In this document: piece after piece, positions 1 to 7,706 of the stretch | Position numbering within the stretch: the first letter of the stretch is position 1 | How the letters are laid out: the number at the start of each line of letters is the position of its first letter | NCBI GenBank assembly: GCA_964405335.1 | Contig: CAYONP010000020.1 | Coordinates: 4,260-68,259, forward strand | DNA length: 64,000 nucleotides | DNA from: CAYONP01 sp964405335 | Lineage (GTDB): Bacteria; Armatimonadota; UBA10988 | Reading direction: 5' to 3' | The notes under the pieces: generated by a model | What the model was told of the DNA's origin: nothing | What the model saw: the letters and a program-made list of their open reading frames with translations, nothing else | The model's database searches: none | Program-made: the position numbers and the translations under genes

Positions 1-1
1 G

Positions 2-247
2 GATGTGGGCGGCCAGATCTTGCAGATCATCGCCGACTACAAGCAGGTCGACGTTGCTGAGATCGAGCCGTCCAAGACGTTCGCCGACCTGGACATCGAT
101 TCCCTTGAAGCCATCGACCTGGTCTACGAAATCGAGGACGCCCTGAAGGTCGAGGTACCCCAGGAAGAGCTCGACGGCATGCACACCGTTGCCGACATGC
201 TCGCGGTCGTCTCGCGTCTCGCCGACGGCGAGTCGGCCGAGGCCTGA
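2..247 (+). CDS. acpP: Acyl carrier protein (5' end cut by the window)
   Basis: Carries the growing acyl chain on a phosphopantetheine arm during fatty acid synthesis. The DIDSLE motif places the modified serine at bases 101-103, followed by the acidic helix II (DLVYEIED) typical of ACPs. A GTG at position 5 could start an 80-residue protein. However, the frame stays open to the edge and the serine would fall about 4 residues earlier than usual, so the true start probably lies just outside the window. fabF follows 20 bases downstream on the same strand, the classic acpP-fabF pairing. Confidence 0.93.
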   Translation, partial: DVGGQILQIIADYKQVDVAEIEPSKTFADLDIDSLEAIDLVYEIEDALKVEVPQEELDGMHTVADMLAVVSRLADGESAEA

Positions 248-267
248 GACCACCGCCCGAGAGCGCC

Positions 268-1494
268 ATGCGACGCGTCGTCGTGACCGGGATCGGCGTC
301 GTCAGCGCCATTGGACTCGACACCACCAGCTACACCGCCGGACTGCGCGAATCACGGCCCGGCACCGGACTGATTACCCGCCTGGACCGTGAGCGGTACC
401 ACACCCAGGTCGGCGCCGAGGTGGTCGGTCTCGGTTTCGATCACCTCATGCCGCCGGGCGACCAGCGCCACATCGACCGCCAGTCGCTGCTCGCGGTCGA
501 AGCCGCGCAGCAGGCGGTCGACGCCGCGGGCTTCACCAGCGAGCCGGACCCGTTCCGCTGCGGCTGCATACTGGGCACCGGCATGGGACCGGCCGAGGCG
601 GTCGAGGAGTCGGTCACCGCGTTCCATGTCGAGCACAAGAAGCCGCGGCCGACGATGATCCCGAAGATGATGGACAATGCCGCGGTGGGCCACGTCTCGA
701 TGCGCTTCCGCTGCCGCGGCGCGTCGCAGATGATCGTCACCGCCTGCAGCGCCTCGGCGCACGCACTGGGCCAGGCGATGCTGCTCATCCGCCACGGCGC
801 CTGCGACGCCTGCCTGGCGGGCGGCAGCGAGGCGTTCCCCGGCCCGGCACTGTTCGCCGCCTGGGACTCGATGCGCGTCATGTCTCGCTCCAATGACCGC
901 CCGCAGGCCGCCTGCCGGCCCTTTTCGCGCGACCGCGAGGGCTTCGTCATGGGCGAGGGCGCGGCCGTCATGGTGCTCGAAAGCGAGGAGCGCGCCCGCG
1001 CCCGCGGCGCCGAGATACTCGGCGAGCTGGCCGGCGTCGGCCTCAGCTCCGATGCGCATCACATCACCCAACCGCAGAGCGACGGGCAGCAGGCGGCCAT
1101 CCGCGCCGCGCTCGACGATGCGCGCATTCGGCCCGAGCAGGTCGGCTACATCAACGCCCACGGCACGGCGACGCTGATCAACGATCCGCTCGAGAGCCAG
1201 TCGATTCGGGCGGCCTACGGCCCGGCGGCCGAACAGATCCCGGTCAGCTCGACCAAATCGGCGCTGGGCCACACCATCGGCGCCGCCGGAGCGCTCGAGG
1301 CGGCGGCGACGCTGCTGGCCATGGGCGAGGGCTTCGTGCCGGCCACGCTGCATCTCGACGAGGTCGACCCCGAGTGCCGGCTCTGCCACGTGCCTGGCAC
1401 CGCGCGCGAGCACCGGTTCGACATCGGTGTCAGCCACTCGTTCGCCTTTGGCGGGCACAACGTGGTGCTCGTCCTCCGCCGCTATGCCGGCTGA
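268..1494 (+). CDS. fabF: 3-oxoacyl-ACP synthase II
   Basis: Condenses malonyl-ACP with acyl-ACP in chain elongation. The 408-residue length matches the KAS II family. The catalytic triad is visible: Cys160 in TACSAS, His298 in NAHGT and His335 in ALGHT, with Lys330 just before the last. The N-terminus RRVVVTGIGVVSAIG is the usual thiolase-fold start. It lies 20 bases after the ACP gene, and its stop overlaps the start of the NUDIX gene, so the three are probably cotranscribed. Confidence 0.96.
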   Translation: MRRVVVTGIGVVSAIGLDTTSYTAGLRESRPGTGLITRLDRERYHTQVGAEVVGLGFDHLMPPGDQRHIDRQSLLAVEAAQQAVDAAGFTSEPDPFRCGCILGTGMGPAEAVEESVTAFHVEHKKPRPTMIPKMMDNAAVGHVSMRFRCRGASQMIVTACSASAHALGQAMLLIRHGACDACLAGGSEAFPGPALFAAWDSMRVMSRSNDRPQAACRPFSRDREGFVMGEGAAVMVLESEERARARGAEILGELAGVGLSSDAHHITQPQSDGQQAAIRAALDDARIRPEQVGYINAHGTATLINDPLESQSIRAAYGPAAEQIPVSSTKSALGHTIGAAGALEAAATLLAMGEGFVPATLHLDEVDPECRLCHVPGTAREHRFDIGVSHSFAFGGHNVVLVLRRYAG

Positions 1495-1912
1495 GCCGCG
1501 GCAGGTCGAGTCGGCCGGCGGCGTGATCCTCAACGGCGGCCGCGTGCTGCTGCTCAACAAGCGCACCAACCCCGAGTGGCGACTGCCCAAGGGCAGCGTC
1601 GAGCCCGGCGAGGAGCCGCGCGCTGCGGCCCTTCGCGAGGTCGCCGAGGAGACCGGCTTCACCGACCTTGAGGTGACCGGCGACCTCGGCGTGCAGACGG
1701 TCTTGTTCCGGCTCGCCGACGGCCTGGTCGAGCGCCGCGAGCACTCCTTCGCCTTGGCCTTGCGCAGCTTCGCCCGGCGGCCGCGGTCGCCGCGCGACTC
1801 GTTCCGCTTCGGCGTCGTCTGGCTGCCGGTCGAACAAGCGCTGGACCGCCTCAGCTTCGACAGCGAGCGGGCCGTGCTGCGGCGCGCCCTGGAGCTTGAG
1901 CAACAGGACTGA
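1484..1912 (+). CDS. NUDIX hydrolase
   Basis: Hydrolyses a nucleoside diphosphate linked to another moiety; the substrate cannot be read from sequence. The 142-residue protein holds a complete NUDIX box: G-x5-E, then REVAEETGF. The ATG at 1484 lies inside the last codons of fabF, whose stop is at 1492-1494. An ATG further upstream in this frame (1427) would give a long overlap with fabF and no added homology, so 1484 is preferred. The GGxxL lead-in before the box is also typical of the family. Confidence 0.9.
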   Translation: MPAEPRQVESAGGVILNGGRVLLLNKRTNPEWRLPKGSVEPGEEPRAAALREVAEETGFTDLEVTGDLGVQTVLFRLADGLVERREHSFALALRSFARRPRSPRDSFRFGVVWLPVEQALDRLSFDSERAVLRRALELEQQD

Positions 1913-1948
1913 GCCGTCGCGCGCCGAACCCCTCGCCGGGAGATGACC

Positions 1949-2563
1949 ATGCGCTGGACGGGTCTGGCCGTTCTGGTCGCGGCGGCGGTGGTGCTGGCCC
2001 AGGCCCTGCCCGAACCGTGGCGGTGGAGCGACGTGGGCAACGTGAGCGTCCCGGGCCGGGTCGCCTTCGACGACGATCGACTGACCGTCGCCGTCGCCGG
2101 GGCCGACATCTGGGGCACCGCCGACGCCTTCTGCTTCGCCTATCAGCCGCTGCGCGGTGATGGCAGCGTGACCGCGAAGGTGCTGCGCATCGACCGCTCC
2201 GACGACTGGGCCAAGGCGGGGGTGATGATCCGCGAGTCGCTGGCGCCCGGCTCGCCCTACGCGTTCGTCTTCCTCACGCCGCGCAACGGCGCCAGCACGC
2301 AGTACCGCGCGGCGGCCGGCGACGGCGCGCAGGAGGCGCAGCGGCTGAGCGACGTCGGCTCGTCGCTGTGGGTGCATCTTGATCGCTCGGGCAACCAGTT
2401 CACGGCCTACGTGCGGACGGCCGACGAGGCCGAGTGGCAGCCGGCGGGCAGCGTCACCGTGCCGATGGCCGAGGAGGTGCTGGTCGGCGCGGCGGTGACC
2501 AGCCACGCCCACAAGATCTCCGCCAGGGGCCAGTTCGCGGGGTTGACCGTGCATGAGCGGTGA
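1949..2563 (+). CDS. Exported DUF1349-type concanavalin A-like protein
   Basis: Begins with a signal peptide (RWTGLAVLVAAAVVLAQA). The rest is a beta-sandwich of the DUF1349 kind: WSDVGN, then GDGSVTAKVLRID, KAGVMIRES and a closing ISARGQFAGL strand. Such domains are thought to bind or shield carbohydrates; I infer an exported glycan-binding role. Two ATGs lie at 1943 and 1949. GGGAG directly abuts the first but sits 6 bases before the second, so 1949 is chosen. It precedes the sigma/anti-sigma pair, which could control exported functions. Confidence 0.75.
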   Translation: MRWTGLAVLVAAAVVLAQALPEPWRWSDVGNVSVPGRVAFDDDRLTVAVAGADIWGTADAFCFAYQPLRGDGSVTAKVLRIDRSDDWAKAGVMIRESLAPGSPYAFVFLTPRNGASTQYRAAAGDGAQEAQRLSDVGSSLWVHLDRSGNQFTAYVRTADEAEWQPAGSVTVPMAEEVLVGAAVTSHAHKISARGQFAGLTVHER

Positions 2564-2611
2564 GGCGACGATCGCCGGTGAAAGACCGCCCCGCCCCGCG
2601 GGTTCCTGACC

Positions 2612-3238
2612 ATGACCACCGCGGAGATCTGGCGGCGGTCGGTCGGCGAGGGCGACGAGCAGGCGCGGTCGGAGCTGTTCGAGCGCTACCGGCCGTTCGT
2701 CCTGGGCCGCATCCGTCGGGCGGCGGCGGCGCGGAACTGGTTCTGGCTCGACGACGCCGACGAGCTGGCCCAGGCGGTGCTGGTCCGCTTCTTCGAGGCC
2801 GCGCGCGACGGGCGGTTCGTCTATCGCGACGAGGAGCAACTGCGCGGCTTCCTGGTACGGACGATCTTCTTCCTGGCCATGAAACGCAAGGACGCCGCGG
2901 CGTTCGAGCGACCGTGGAGCGACCTGGCCGGCGACGACGACCCGGCGGCGCGGTTCGAGCCGCTGCGCTTCGTTGACGCGGCGTTTGACGAGGCGGCCCG
3001 GCGCGAGTGCCGGCGCGAGCTCTACGCCGCGATTGAGCGGCTGCAGCCGGCGCGGCGAGAGGTGCTGACGTACACGCTGCTCGGCCTGGCGCCGCGCGAG
3101 ATTGCCCCGCGCATGGGGCGCACGGCCAACGCGGTCTCGGTGCTGAAGTTCCACGCGCTCGAAGACCTGCGGGCCGAGCTCGAGGCGGGCGGGTTTGCCG
3201 CCGAGTGCGCGCGGTTCTGGCTGGATCGCGGAGAGTGA
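2612..3238 (+). CDS. ECF-like sigma-70 family factor
   Basis: A 208-residue alternative sigma factor. Region 2 is recognisable in the first half (ADELAQAVLVRFFEAARDG) and a region 4 helix-turn-helix near the C-terminus (GLAPREIAPRMGRTANAVSVLKF). The N-terminus (GDEQARSELFERYRPFV) is a typical region 2.1 start. The next gene, beginning 2 bases after this stop, encodes a zinc-finger protein that is the likely cognate anti-sigma factor. No strong ribosome binding site is visible before the ATG. Confidence 0.88.
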   Translation: MTTAEIWRRSVGEGDEQARSELFERYRPFVLGRIRRAAAARNWFWLDDADELAQAVLVRFFEAARDGRFVYRDEEQLRGFLVRTIFFLAMKRKDAAAFERPWSDLAGDDDPAARFEPLRFVDAAFDEAARRECRRELYAAIERLQPARREVLTYTLLGLAPREIAPRMGRTANAVSVLKFHALEDLRAELEAGGFAAECARFWLDRGE

Positions 3239-3239
3239 C

Positions 3240-3905
3240 ATGGATGACGCCGACATCCTGCGCCGAATGAGCGACGCCGAGGCCGGCCGAAGCACGCCCG
3301 AGGCGGCGCCCGTCGCCCGGATGCTCGGCCTGTTGCGCGGCTTCTCGCCCGCCACGCGCGAGGCCTGCCCCAGCCGCGACGACCTGGTCGCCCACGAGGC
3401 CGGCGAGCTGTCGACCGACGACTCGAGCCGCGTCGCCGCGCACCTCGCCGCCTGCCCCTTCTGCGCCGCCGACCTGGCCGACTACCGAGCGCTGGTCGCG
3501 CCGCCGCTGTTCGAGCTGGTTGCCCGCCTGGTCGCCGACGGCATCGAGCTGGTCCGCCACGGCTTCCCCGCCGGTGGCGCGGCCGAACCGGTGCTGGTCC
3601 GCGGCGACGAGCCGGGTGGCGGCCTGATCCTGATTGCCCCCTGCGACGGCCGCGAGATCGAGGTCCGGCTGCAGCCGGCCACCGCCGAGTCGGCCGACCT
3701 GCGGCTCGTGCTGCGGCCCGACCAGCGCGCCGAGCGCCACCGCCTCAACCTGCTGCGCGGCGACGAGCTGCTCGAGTCGCGCGTCGCCGTCGGCGCCGAG
3801 GAGATCACCTTCGCCGCCGTCGCCGCGGGGGACTACACCGTCGCGGTCGAGCCGCTCGACGGCGGCGCGCCGGCGCGGGTCGGGCTGCGACTGGAGGCCG
3901 CGTGA
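3240..3905 (+). CDS. Zinc-finger anti-sigma-type protein
   Basis: The protein has 221 residues. Near residue 65 it has a zf-HC2 signature (HLAACPFCAADL) preceded by an invariant-looking Asp-Leu-Val-His stretch, the ZAS domain that binds ECF sigma factors. It directly follows the sigma gene, with the ATG overlapping the TGACATG junction at 3240. No transmembrane segment follows; instead there is a soluble beta-rich C-terminal region (VAAGDYTVAVEPLDGG). It may therefore act in the cytoplasm. Its stop overlaps the next gene start by 4 bases (GTGA). Confidence 0.78.
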   Translation: MDDADILRRMSDAEAGRSTPEAAPVARMLGLLRGFSPATREACPSRDDLVAHEAGELSTDDSSRVAAHLAACPFCAADLADYRALVAPPLFELVARLVADGIELVRHGFPAGGAAEPVLVRGDEPGGGLILIAPCDGREIEVRLQPATAESADLRLVLRPDQRAERHRLNLLRGDELLESRVAVGAEEITFAAVAAGDYTVAVEPLDGGAPARVGLRLEAA

Positions 3906-5203
3906 GCATCGCCGACGGCCGGCGCCTGCCGCGGGCGGTGTTTCGCATCGACCGCGAGCGGATGCGGCAGGGCTGGTACTCCGACCACTACTTCAACAAC
4001 ATCGCGACCATCCTCGGCCACCTGGCCGACGACGGCTACACCTTCGCGGGCGAGCACCCCGCCTGCGACGCCGACCTGGCCCGCGGCGTGGCCGTCGGCG
4101 ACATTCAGGTCGAGCTGCAGTTCTTCTGTCGCCGCGAGCCGCGGGCCGTCGCCGCGGGGGTCGACCATGCGCTGGCCATTCTGTCCGAGTGCGCCGAGGG
4201 CGACCCGGCCGCGCTCGAAGTCGAAGCCGTCCAGGACGGCGACCTGCTTCAGCCGTGGCAGCCGGCGCTCCGCGTCCGCGGCCGGTACCGCGACTTCGCC
4301 ATCCTCGAGACCCCGCTGCTCGGCGCCATGGCCCGCCGCACGCGCATCGCCACCAACGTCTACGAGACCTTCATCGCCGCGCGGGGCAAGCCGATCCTGT
4401 TCTTCCCCGCGCGGTTCGACATCCACGAGACCCAAGCCGGCGACGGCTACGCCTACCGCGTCGGCCTCGAGCGCTACAACCTCGACTTTGCCGGCTCGGC
4501 TGCACCGGCCATCAGCACCCACGCCCAGGGCGACTGGTGGGGCCTCACCGGCGGCGGGACCATCGCCCACGCCTACATCCTCAGTTTCTTTGCCGACACC
4601 GCCGAGGCGGTGCTGCAGTTCGCCCGCATCCTGCCGCCCGAGGTGCCACGCATCGCGCTGGTCGACACCAACAACGACTGCGTGACCGACTCGCTGCGCA
4701 CCGCGCGGCGGCTGTTCGCCGAGTTCCTCGCCCTCCACCGCGCCGGCCGGCGCGACGAGGCCGAGCGCTACCGCCTGACCGGCGTGCGGGCCGACACCGG
4801 CGCCAACCTGCGCGACGCCTGCGTCGAACCGCTCGGCGACCCGGCGCTCGACTGCGGCGTCAACGCGCGGCTGATCCACCACCTCCGCCGCGCGCTCGAC
4901 ACCGAGGGCGAGGCGATCGCCGTCGCGCCGGGCGAGCGCGAGCTGGCGCGTACCTATTTCCGCGGGATTAAGATCGTCGCCACCGGCGGGTTCGATCCGG
5001 CGCGGATCGAGCAGTTCGAGGCGCTCGGCGTGCCGGTCGACATCTACGGCGTCGGCAGCTCGCTGCTGCGCGGCCGGCACTGCGACTTCACCGCCGACGT
5101 GGTGCGGGTGAAGCTCGGCGACGACTGGATCGACATGGCCAAAGTCGGCCGCCGTCACCTCGACAACCCCGACCTGCGGCCGGTGGCGATGCCGATGGCT
5201 TAG
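3902..5203 (+). CDS. pncB: Nicotinate phosphoribosyltransferase family protein
   Basis: Links nicotinate to PRPP in NAD salvage. The 433-residue protein shows the family pattern: GWYSDHYFNN near the N-terminus, then LVDTNNDCVTDSL, VRADTGANL, and a phosphate-binding KIVATGGFDPARIEQF followed by YGVGSSLL. It starts with GTG in a 4-base overlap with the anti-sigma gene. Its TAG stop overlaps the stop of the convergent dehydrogenase within a TTAG tetranucleotide. A quinolinate or nicotinamide substrate cannot be excluded from sequence alone. Confidence 0.86.
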   Translation: MSIADGRRLPRAVFRIDRERMRQGWYSDHYFNNIATILGHLADDGYTFAGEHPACDADLARGVAVGDIQVELQFFCRREPRAVAAGVDHALAILSECAEGDPAALEVEAVQDGDLLQPWQPALRVRGRYRDFAILETPLLGAMARRTRIATNVYETFIAARGKPILFFPARFDIHETQAGDGYAYRVGLERYNLDFAGSAAPAISTHAQGDWWGLTGGGTIAHAYILSFFADTAEAVLQFARILPPEVPRIALVDTNNDCVTDSLRTARRLFAEFLALHRAGRRDEAERYRLTGVRADTGANLRDACVEPLGDPALDCGVNARLIHHLRRALDTEGEAIAVAPGERELARTYFRGIKIVATGGFDPARIEQFEALGVPVDIYGVGSSLLRGRHCDFTADVVRVKLGDDWIDMAKVGRRHLDNPDLRPVAMPMA

Positions 5204-6186
5204 CGGCTCCAATCGACCACCACGCCCATCCAGGCCGGGTCCTTCGCCGCCAGCGACGCGTAGGCCGTGCCGAACTCCTGTGGGGCGATGGTCTGGGTCC
5301 AGAGCGGGTCGAGGTCGATGGCGCCGGCGCGTAGCCAGCCGAACGCGCGGTGCAGGTTGGCCTCGGTCGACGGCCCGCCGGCGGGACTCCCGCGCCGCGG
5401 CAGCAGCATCTCCCAGCCACCTCGGACCGTGACGTGGCTCCAGATGATGCGGCTGAGCAGCGGCGCCAGGTCGACCTGACAAGAGGTGCGCGCGCCGCCC
5501 AGGAAGCAGACCTCGCCGCCGGGCGCGGTGCTCGCGAGTGCCGTGGGAAAGACGTCGGCCCGGCCGGTGGCGTCGACCGACAACGCCGCGCCGGGGGCGA
5601 GCCGGGCGATCACGTCGTCGACCGTTGGATCGAGTGTCTCGGCGCCGCACGACTCCGCGCGGGCGCGACGGGGCGCATCGGGGTCGATGCCCACCGCACG
5701 CCGGCCGAACAGGCCCGCGACGCGGACCAGGAACTGGCCGACCAGGCCGAGCCCGAACACCGCGACAGGCCCGGGCTGGTGCAGCGGCGCGTGGCAGAAC
5801 GGCGTCAGCGCGATGTTGATCATCCGGGCGAAACAGGCCGCGCCGGGCTCCAGATCGTCGACCGGCAGCGCCAGCCCGCCGGCGGCCAACAGCTTGTGCG
5901 AAGCGTGGCAGGCCTGGCTGTCGGCCTGCGCGGGGAAGACGAACACGCGCCGGCCGAGCAGGCCGCCGTCGAGCCCCTCGCCGACGGCCTCAACGCGGCC
6001 GACGGCGGTGTAGCCAGGGTAGCCCGGCCGCTCGCGCGCGACGTAGTAGCTGGACAGCTCGGTGCCGGGCGAGATCAGGCTCGCCTCGGTGCGCAGGAGC
6101 AGCTCGCCGGGGCCCGGGTCGGGCAGCTCGAACGGCTCGAGCACGATCTGCTCGGGCGAGTAACAGGCGATTCGCCGTCCCGTCAT
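5200..6186 (-). CDS. Zinc-type alcohol dehydrogenase-like oxidoreductase
   Basis: A 328-residue medium-chain dehydrogenase/reductase. The N-terminal GroES-like domain contains PGPGELLLRTEASLISPGTE. It is followed by a Rossmann domain with the glycine-rich VFGLGLVGQFLVRVAGLFG. The canonical GHE zinc motif is replaced by GYTAVGRVEAVG, as in the subgroup used by threonine/sorbitol-like enzymes lacking some zinc ligands; substrate unknown. An upstream in-frame ATG (6282) would overlap the divergent PhyH gene, so the start at 6186 is used. Confidence 0.85.
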   Translation of the reverse strand: MTGRRIACYSPEQIVLEPFELPDPGPGELLLRTEASLISPGTELSSYYVARERPGYPGYTAVGRVEAVGEGLDGGLLGRRVFVFPAQADSQACHASHKLLAAGGLALPVDDLEPGAACFARMINIALTPFCHAPLHQPGPVAVFGLGLVGQFLVRVAGLFGRRAVGIDPDAPRRARAESCGAETLDPTVDDVIARLAPGAALSVDATGRADVFPTALASTAPGGEVCFLGGARTSCQVDLAPLLSRIIWSHVTVRGGWEMLLPRRGSPAGGPSTEANLHRAFGWLRAGAIDLDPLWTQTIAPQEFGTAYASLAAKDPAWMGVVVDWSR

Positions 6187-6262
6187 GCGCGGCTCCCGCC
6201 GCGGGTTACCCCGCCGCCGACATGCCTCCTCCGCCGGACTCATACTGCCCGAGGAGCAAGGC

Positions 6263-7141
6263 ATGAGCACGGTGACCGACATCCCTGTCGAGGCGCTCGA
6301 AGTCCGCGCCGACGACCTCGACGTCGACCGCGCCGCGGCAATCTACCGCGAGCACGGCGCGCTGGTGGTGCGCGGCTTGATGAAGCCCTACCTGGACGCG
6401 ATTCAGCGCGACATCGAGGCCTCGGCGCAGCAGGCGATTGCGCTGCTCGGCGAGGCGCGGCAGGTGCCCGAGGGCTGGGTCACCCCCGACGGCACGCTCT
6501 TCCTCCCGGCCCCGCCGGGCTTCAGCCGCGACCGGCAGATCATGGTCCTCGGCGTCAACTACCAGACCTCGGCGACCTTCTTCCACAGCGCCTTCGACCC
6601 GACGATGGTAGCCATTGTGACAGCCATCCTCGGCCCCGATGTCGAGCTCTTCGGCAACGGCCAGTGCCTTTACAAAGAGCCGGTCGGCGGGCATCCCAAG
6701 CACCTGCACCAGGACGAGGCCTACTTCGAGCACCGCCACGAGGGGCCGTGCGCCTGCCTCAGCTACGTGGTCGACACCGAGCTGGTCAACGGCGCGCTGT
6801 ACGTGGTGCCCGGTTCGCACCGGCTCGGCTCGCTCAAGCACGTCGACACCTTCTCGCACCTCGGCCTCGACGCAGACGAATGGCCGTGGGAGCGGGCGCT
6901 GCCAATCTGCGGCCGGGCCGGCGACAGCATCTTCTTCCACGTCCGGACGATTCACGGCTCGCAGGAGAACCACTCGACCGCCGCGCGCCCGGTGTTCATT
7001 CACCGTTACCGCCGGGCGGACGACTACGTGGTTATTTCGGCCACCTCGACGACCAACCGCGCCGAGGCGGAGCAGCGCGCGGCGGCGGCGCGGAAGGAGA
7101 ACCAGCGGGGGTTCATGGTGGCGGGGTTTCGGGGGTTTTAG
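6263..7141 (+). CDS. Phytanoyl-CoA dioxygenase (PhyH) family protein
   Basis: A 292-residue Fe(II)/2-oxoglutarate oxygenase. The iron ligands are visible as His149-x-Asp151 (HLHQDEAYF) and a distal His231 (RTIHGSQENHS), with a downstream Arg (FIHRYRR) suited to hold 2-oxoglutarate. GAGGAG sits 6 bases before the ATG. It is divergent from the dehydrogenase across 76 bases. The substrate is unknown; PhyH proteins of this length often hydroxylate small secondary metabolites. Confidence 0.9.
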   Translation: MSTVTDIPVEALEVRADDLDVDRAAAIYREHGALVVRGLMKPYLDAIQRDIEASAQQAIALLGEARQVPEGWVTPDGTLFLPAPPGFSRDRQIMVLGVNYQTSATFFHSAFDPTMVAIVTAILGPDVELFGNGQCLYKEPVGGHPKHLHQDEAYFEHRHEGPCACLSYVVDTELVNGALYVVPGSHRLGSLKHVDTFSHLGLDADEWPWERALPICGRAGDSIFFHVRTIHGSQENHSTAARPVFIHRYRRADDYVVISATSTTNRAEAEQRAAAARKENQRGFMVAGFRGF

Positions 7142-7216
7142 GCGGGGCGGTAGCGCTGCCCGCCAGGCCCGGAGGTGACGCGTGTAGGGCGATGGGCCGC
7201 GCAGCGGCCCCGACGC

Positions 7217-7438
7217 TCACAGCAGCTCCAGGAACTCCTCCACCGTCATTCCGGCATCGCGGATCAGCGCGCGCAGCGTGCCGATGGACAGCTCCTTGTG
7301 CTGAGGGACGCAGAGGTTCGCCGTCGCGCCTGGTTTGACCATCACAAGGTGGCTGCCGACCTGACCAAGTCGACGCCAGCCCGCCTTGCGAAACGCCTTG
7401 GCGGCGTCGCGGCCGGAAATGCCGGCAAGCCGGGCCAT
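7217..7438 (-). CDS. hicA: HicA family mRNA-interferase toxin
   Basis: A 73-residue dsRBD-like toxin that cleaves mRNA when freed from HicB. GSHLVM with His30 is the catalytic segment, and VPQHKELSIGTLRALIRDAG is the conserved C-terminal part. It lies 7 bases downstream of the antitoxin gene on the same strand, so HicB is made first. This is the less common antitoxin-toxin order for HicAB, though well known. Confidence 0.9.
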   Translation of the reverse strand: MARLAGISGRDAAKAFRKAGWRRLGQVGSHLVMVKPGATANLCVPQHKELSIGTLRALIRDAGMTVEEFLELL

Positions 7439-7445
7439 GACCGAG

Positions 7446-7658
7446 CTACAGGCTGACCAGGACCGGCGTCAAGCCGGCGTCTGCCAGACCCTCCACCGCC
7501 TTCTGGTCCTCCGCCCACAGCCAGGCTTGGATCGCCTCCTTGATGTTGACCAGCGCCTCGGCCTCGTCATTGCCCTGCGAGACGCAGCCGGGCAGCGCGG
7601 GGCAGCGGGCCACCACCCAGCCGTCCTCCGCCTCCTCCAGCACCACGTGCCACATCAT
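7446..7658 (-). CDS. hicB: HicB family antitoxin (short form)
   Basis: A 70-residue partial RNase H-fold antitoxin: VVLEEAEDGWVVARCPALPGCVSQG, then a helix with EALVNIKEAIQAWL. It ends soon after the RNase H-like core, without the C-terminal helix-turn-helix or ribbon-helix-helix domain that many HicB proteins use for autoregulation. Two adjacent ATGs (7658, 7655) are possible starts. It is paired with hicA immediately downstream. Confidence 0.9.
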   Translation of the reverse strand: MMWHVVLEEAEDGWVVARCPALPGCVSQGNDEAEALVNIKEAIQAWLWAEDQKAVEGLADAGLTPVLVSL

Positions 7659-7672
7659 CGCCGTCGTCCTGC

Positions 7673-7697
7673 CGGGCCGAGGGCCCGTTCCATTGTA
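7673..7697 (-). promoter_or_regulatory. Candidate hicBA promoter -10 and palindrome
   Basis: On the minus strand a TACAAT box (7692-7697) lies 34 bases before hicB. Just downstream, at the expected transcription start, is a perfect inverted repeat CGGGCC-GAG-GGCCCG (7673-7687). No good -35 box is found at 16-18 bases. The repeat could be an operator or a short hairpin in the leader; it may also be chance in GC-rich DNA. Confidence 0.35.
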
Positions 7698-7706
7698 GCA
7701 CCCGCC

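Noticed and set aside
352..2118. A 588-codon minus-strand open frame across fabF and the NUDIX gene
   Set aside because: It is antisense to two well-supported genes, its translation is rich in Arg/Ala/Gly/His with no motif, and long antisense frames are expected at 70% G+C.
5350..7338. A 662-codon plus-strand frame opposite the dehydrogenase
   Set aside because: Composition is that of a shadow frame, and it runs through the PhyH gene in another frame; no domain is visible.
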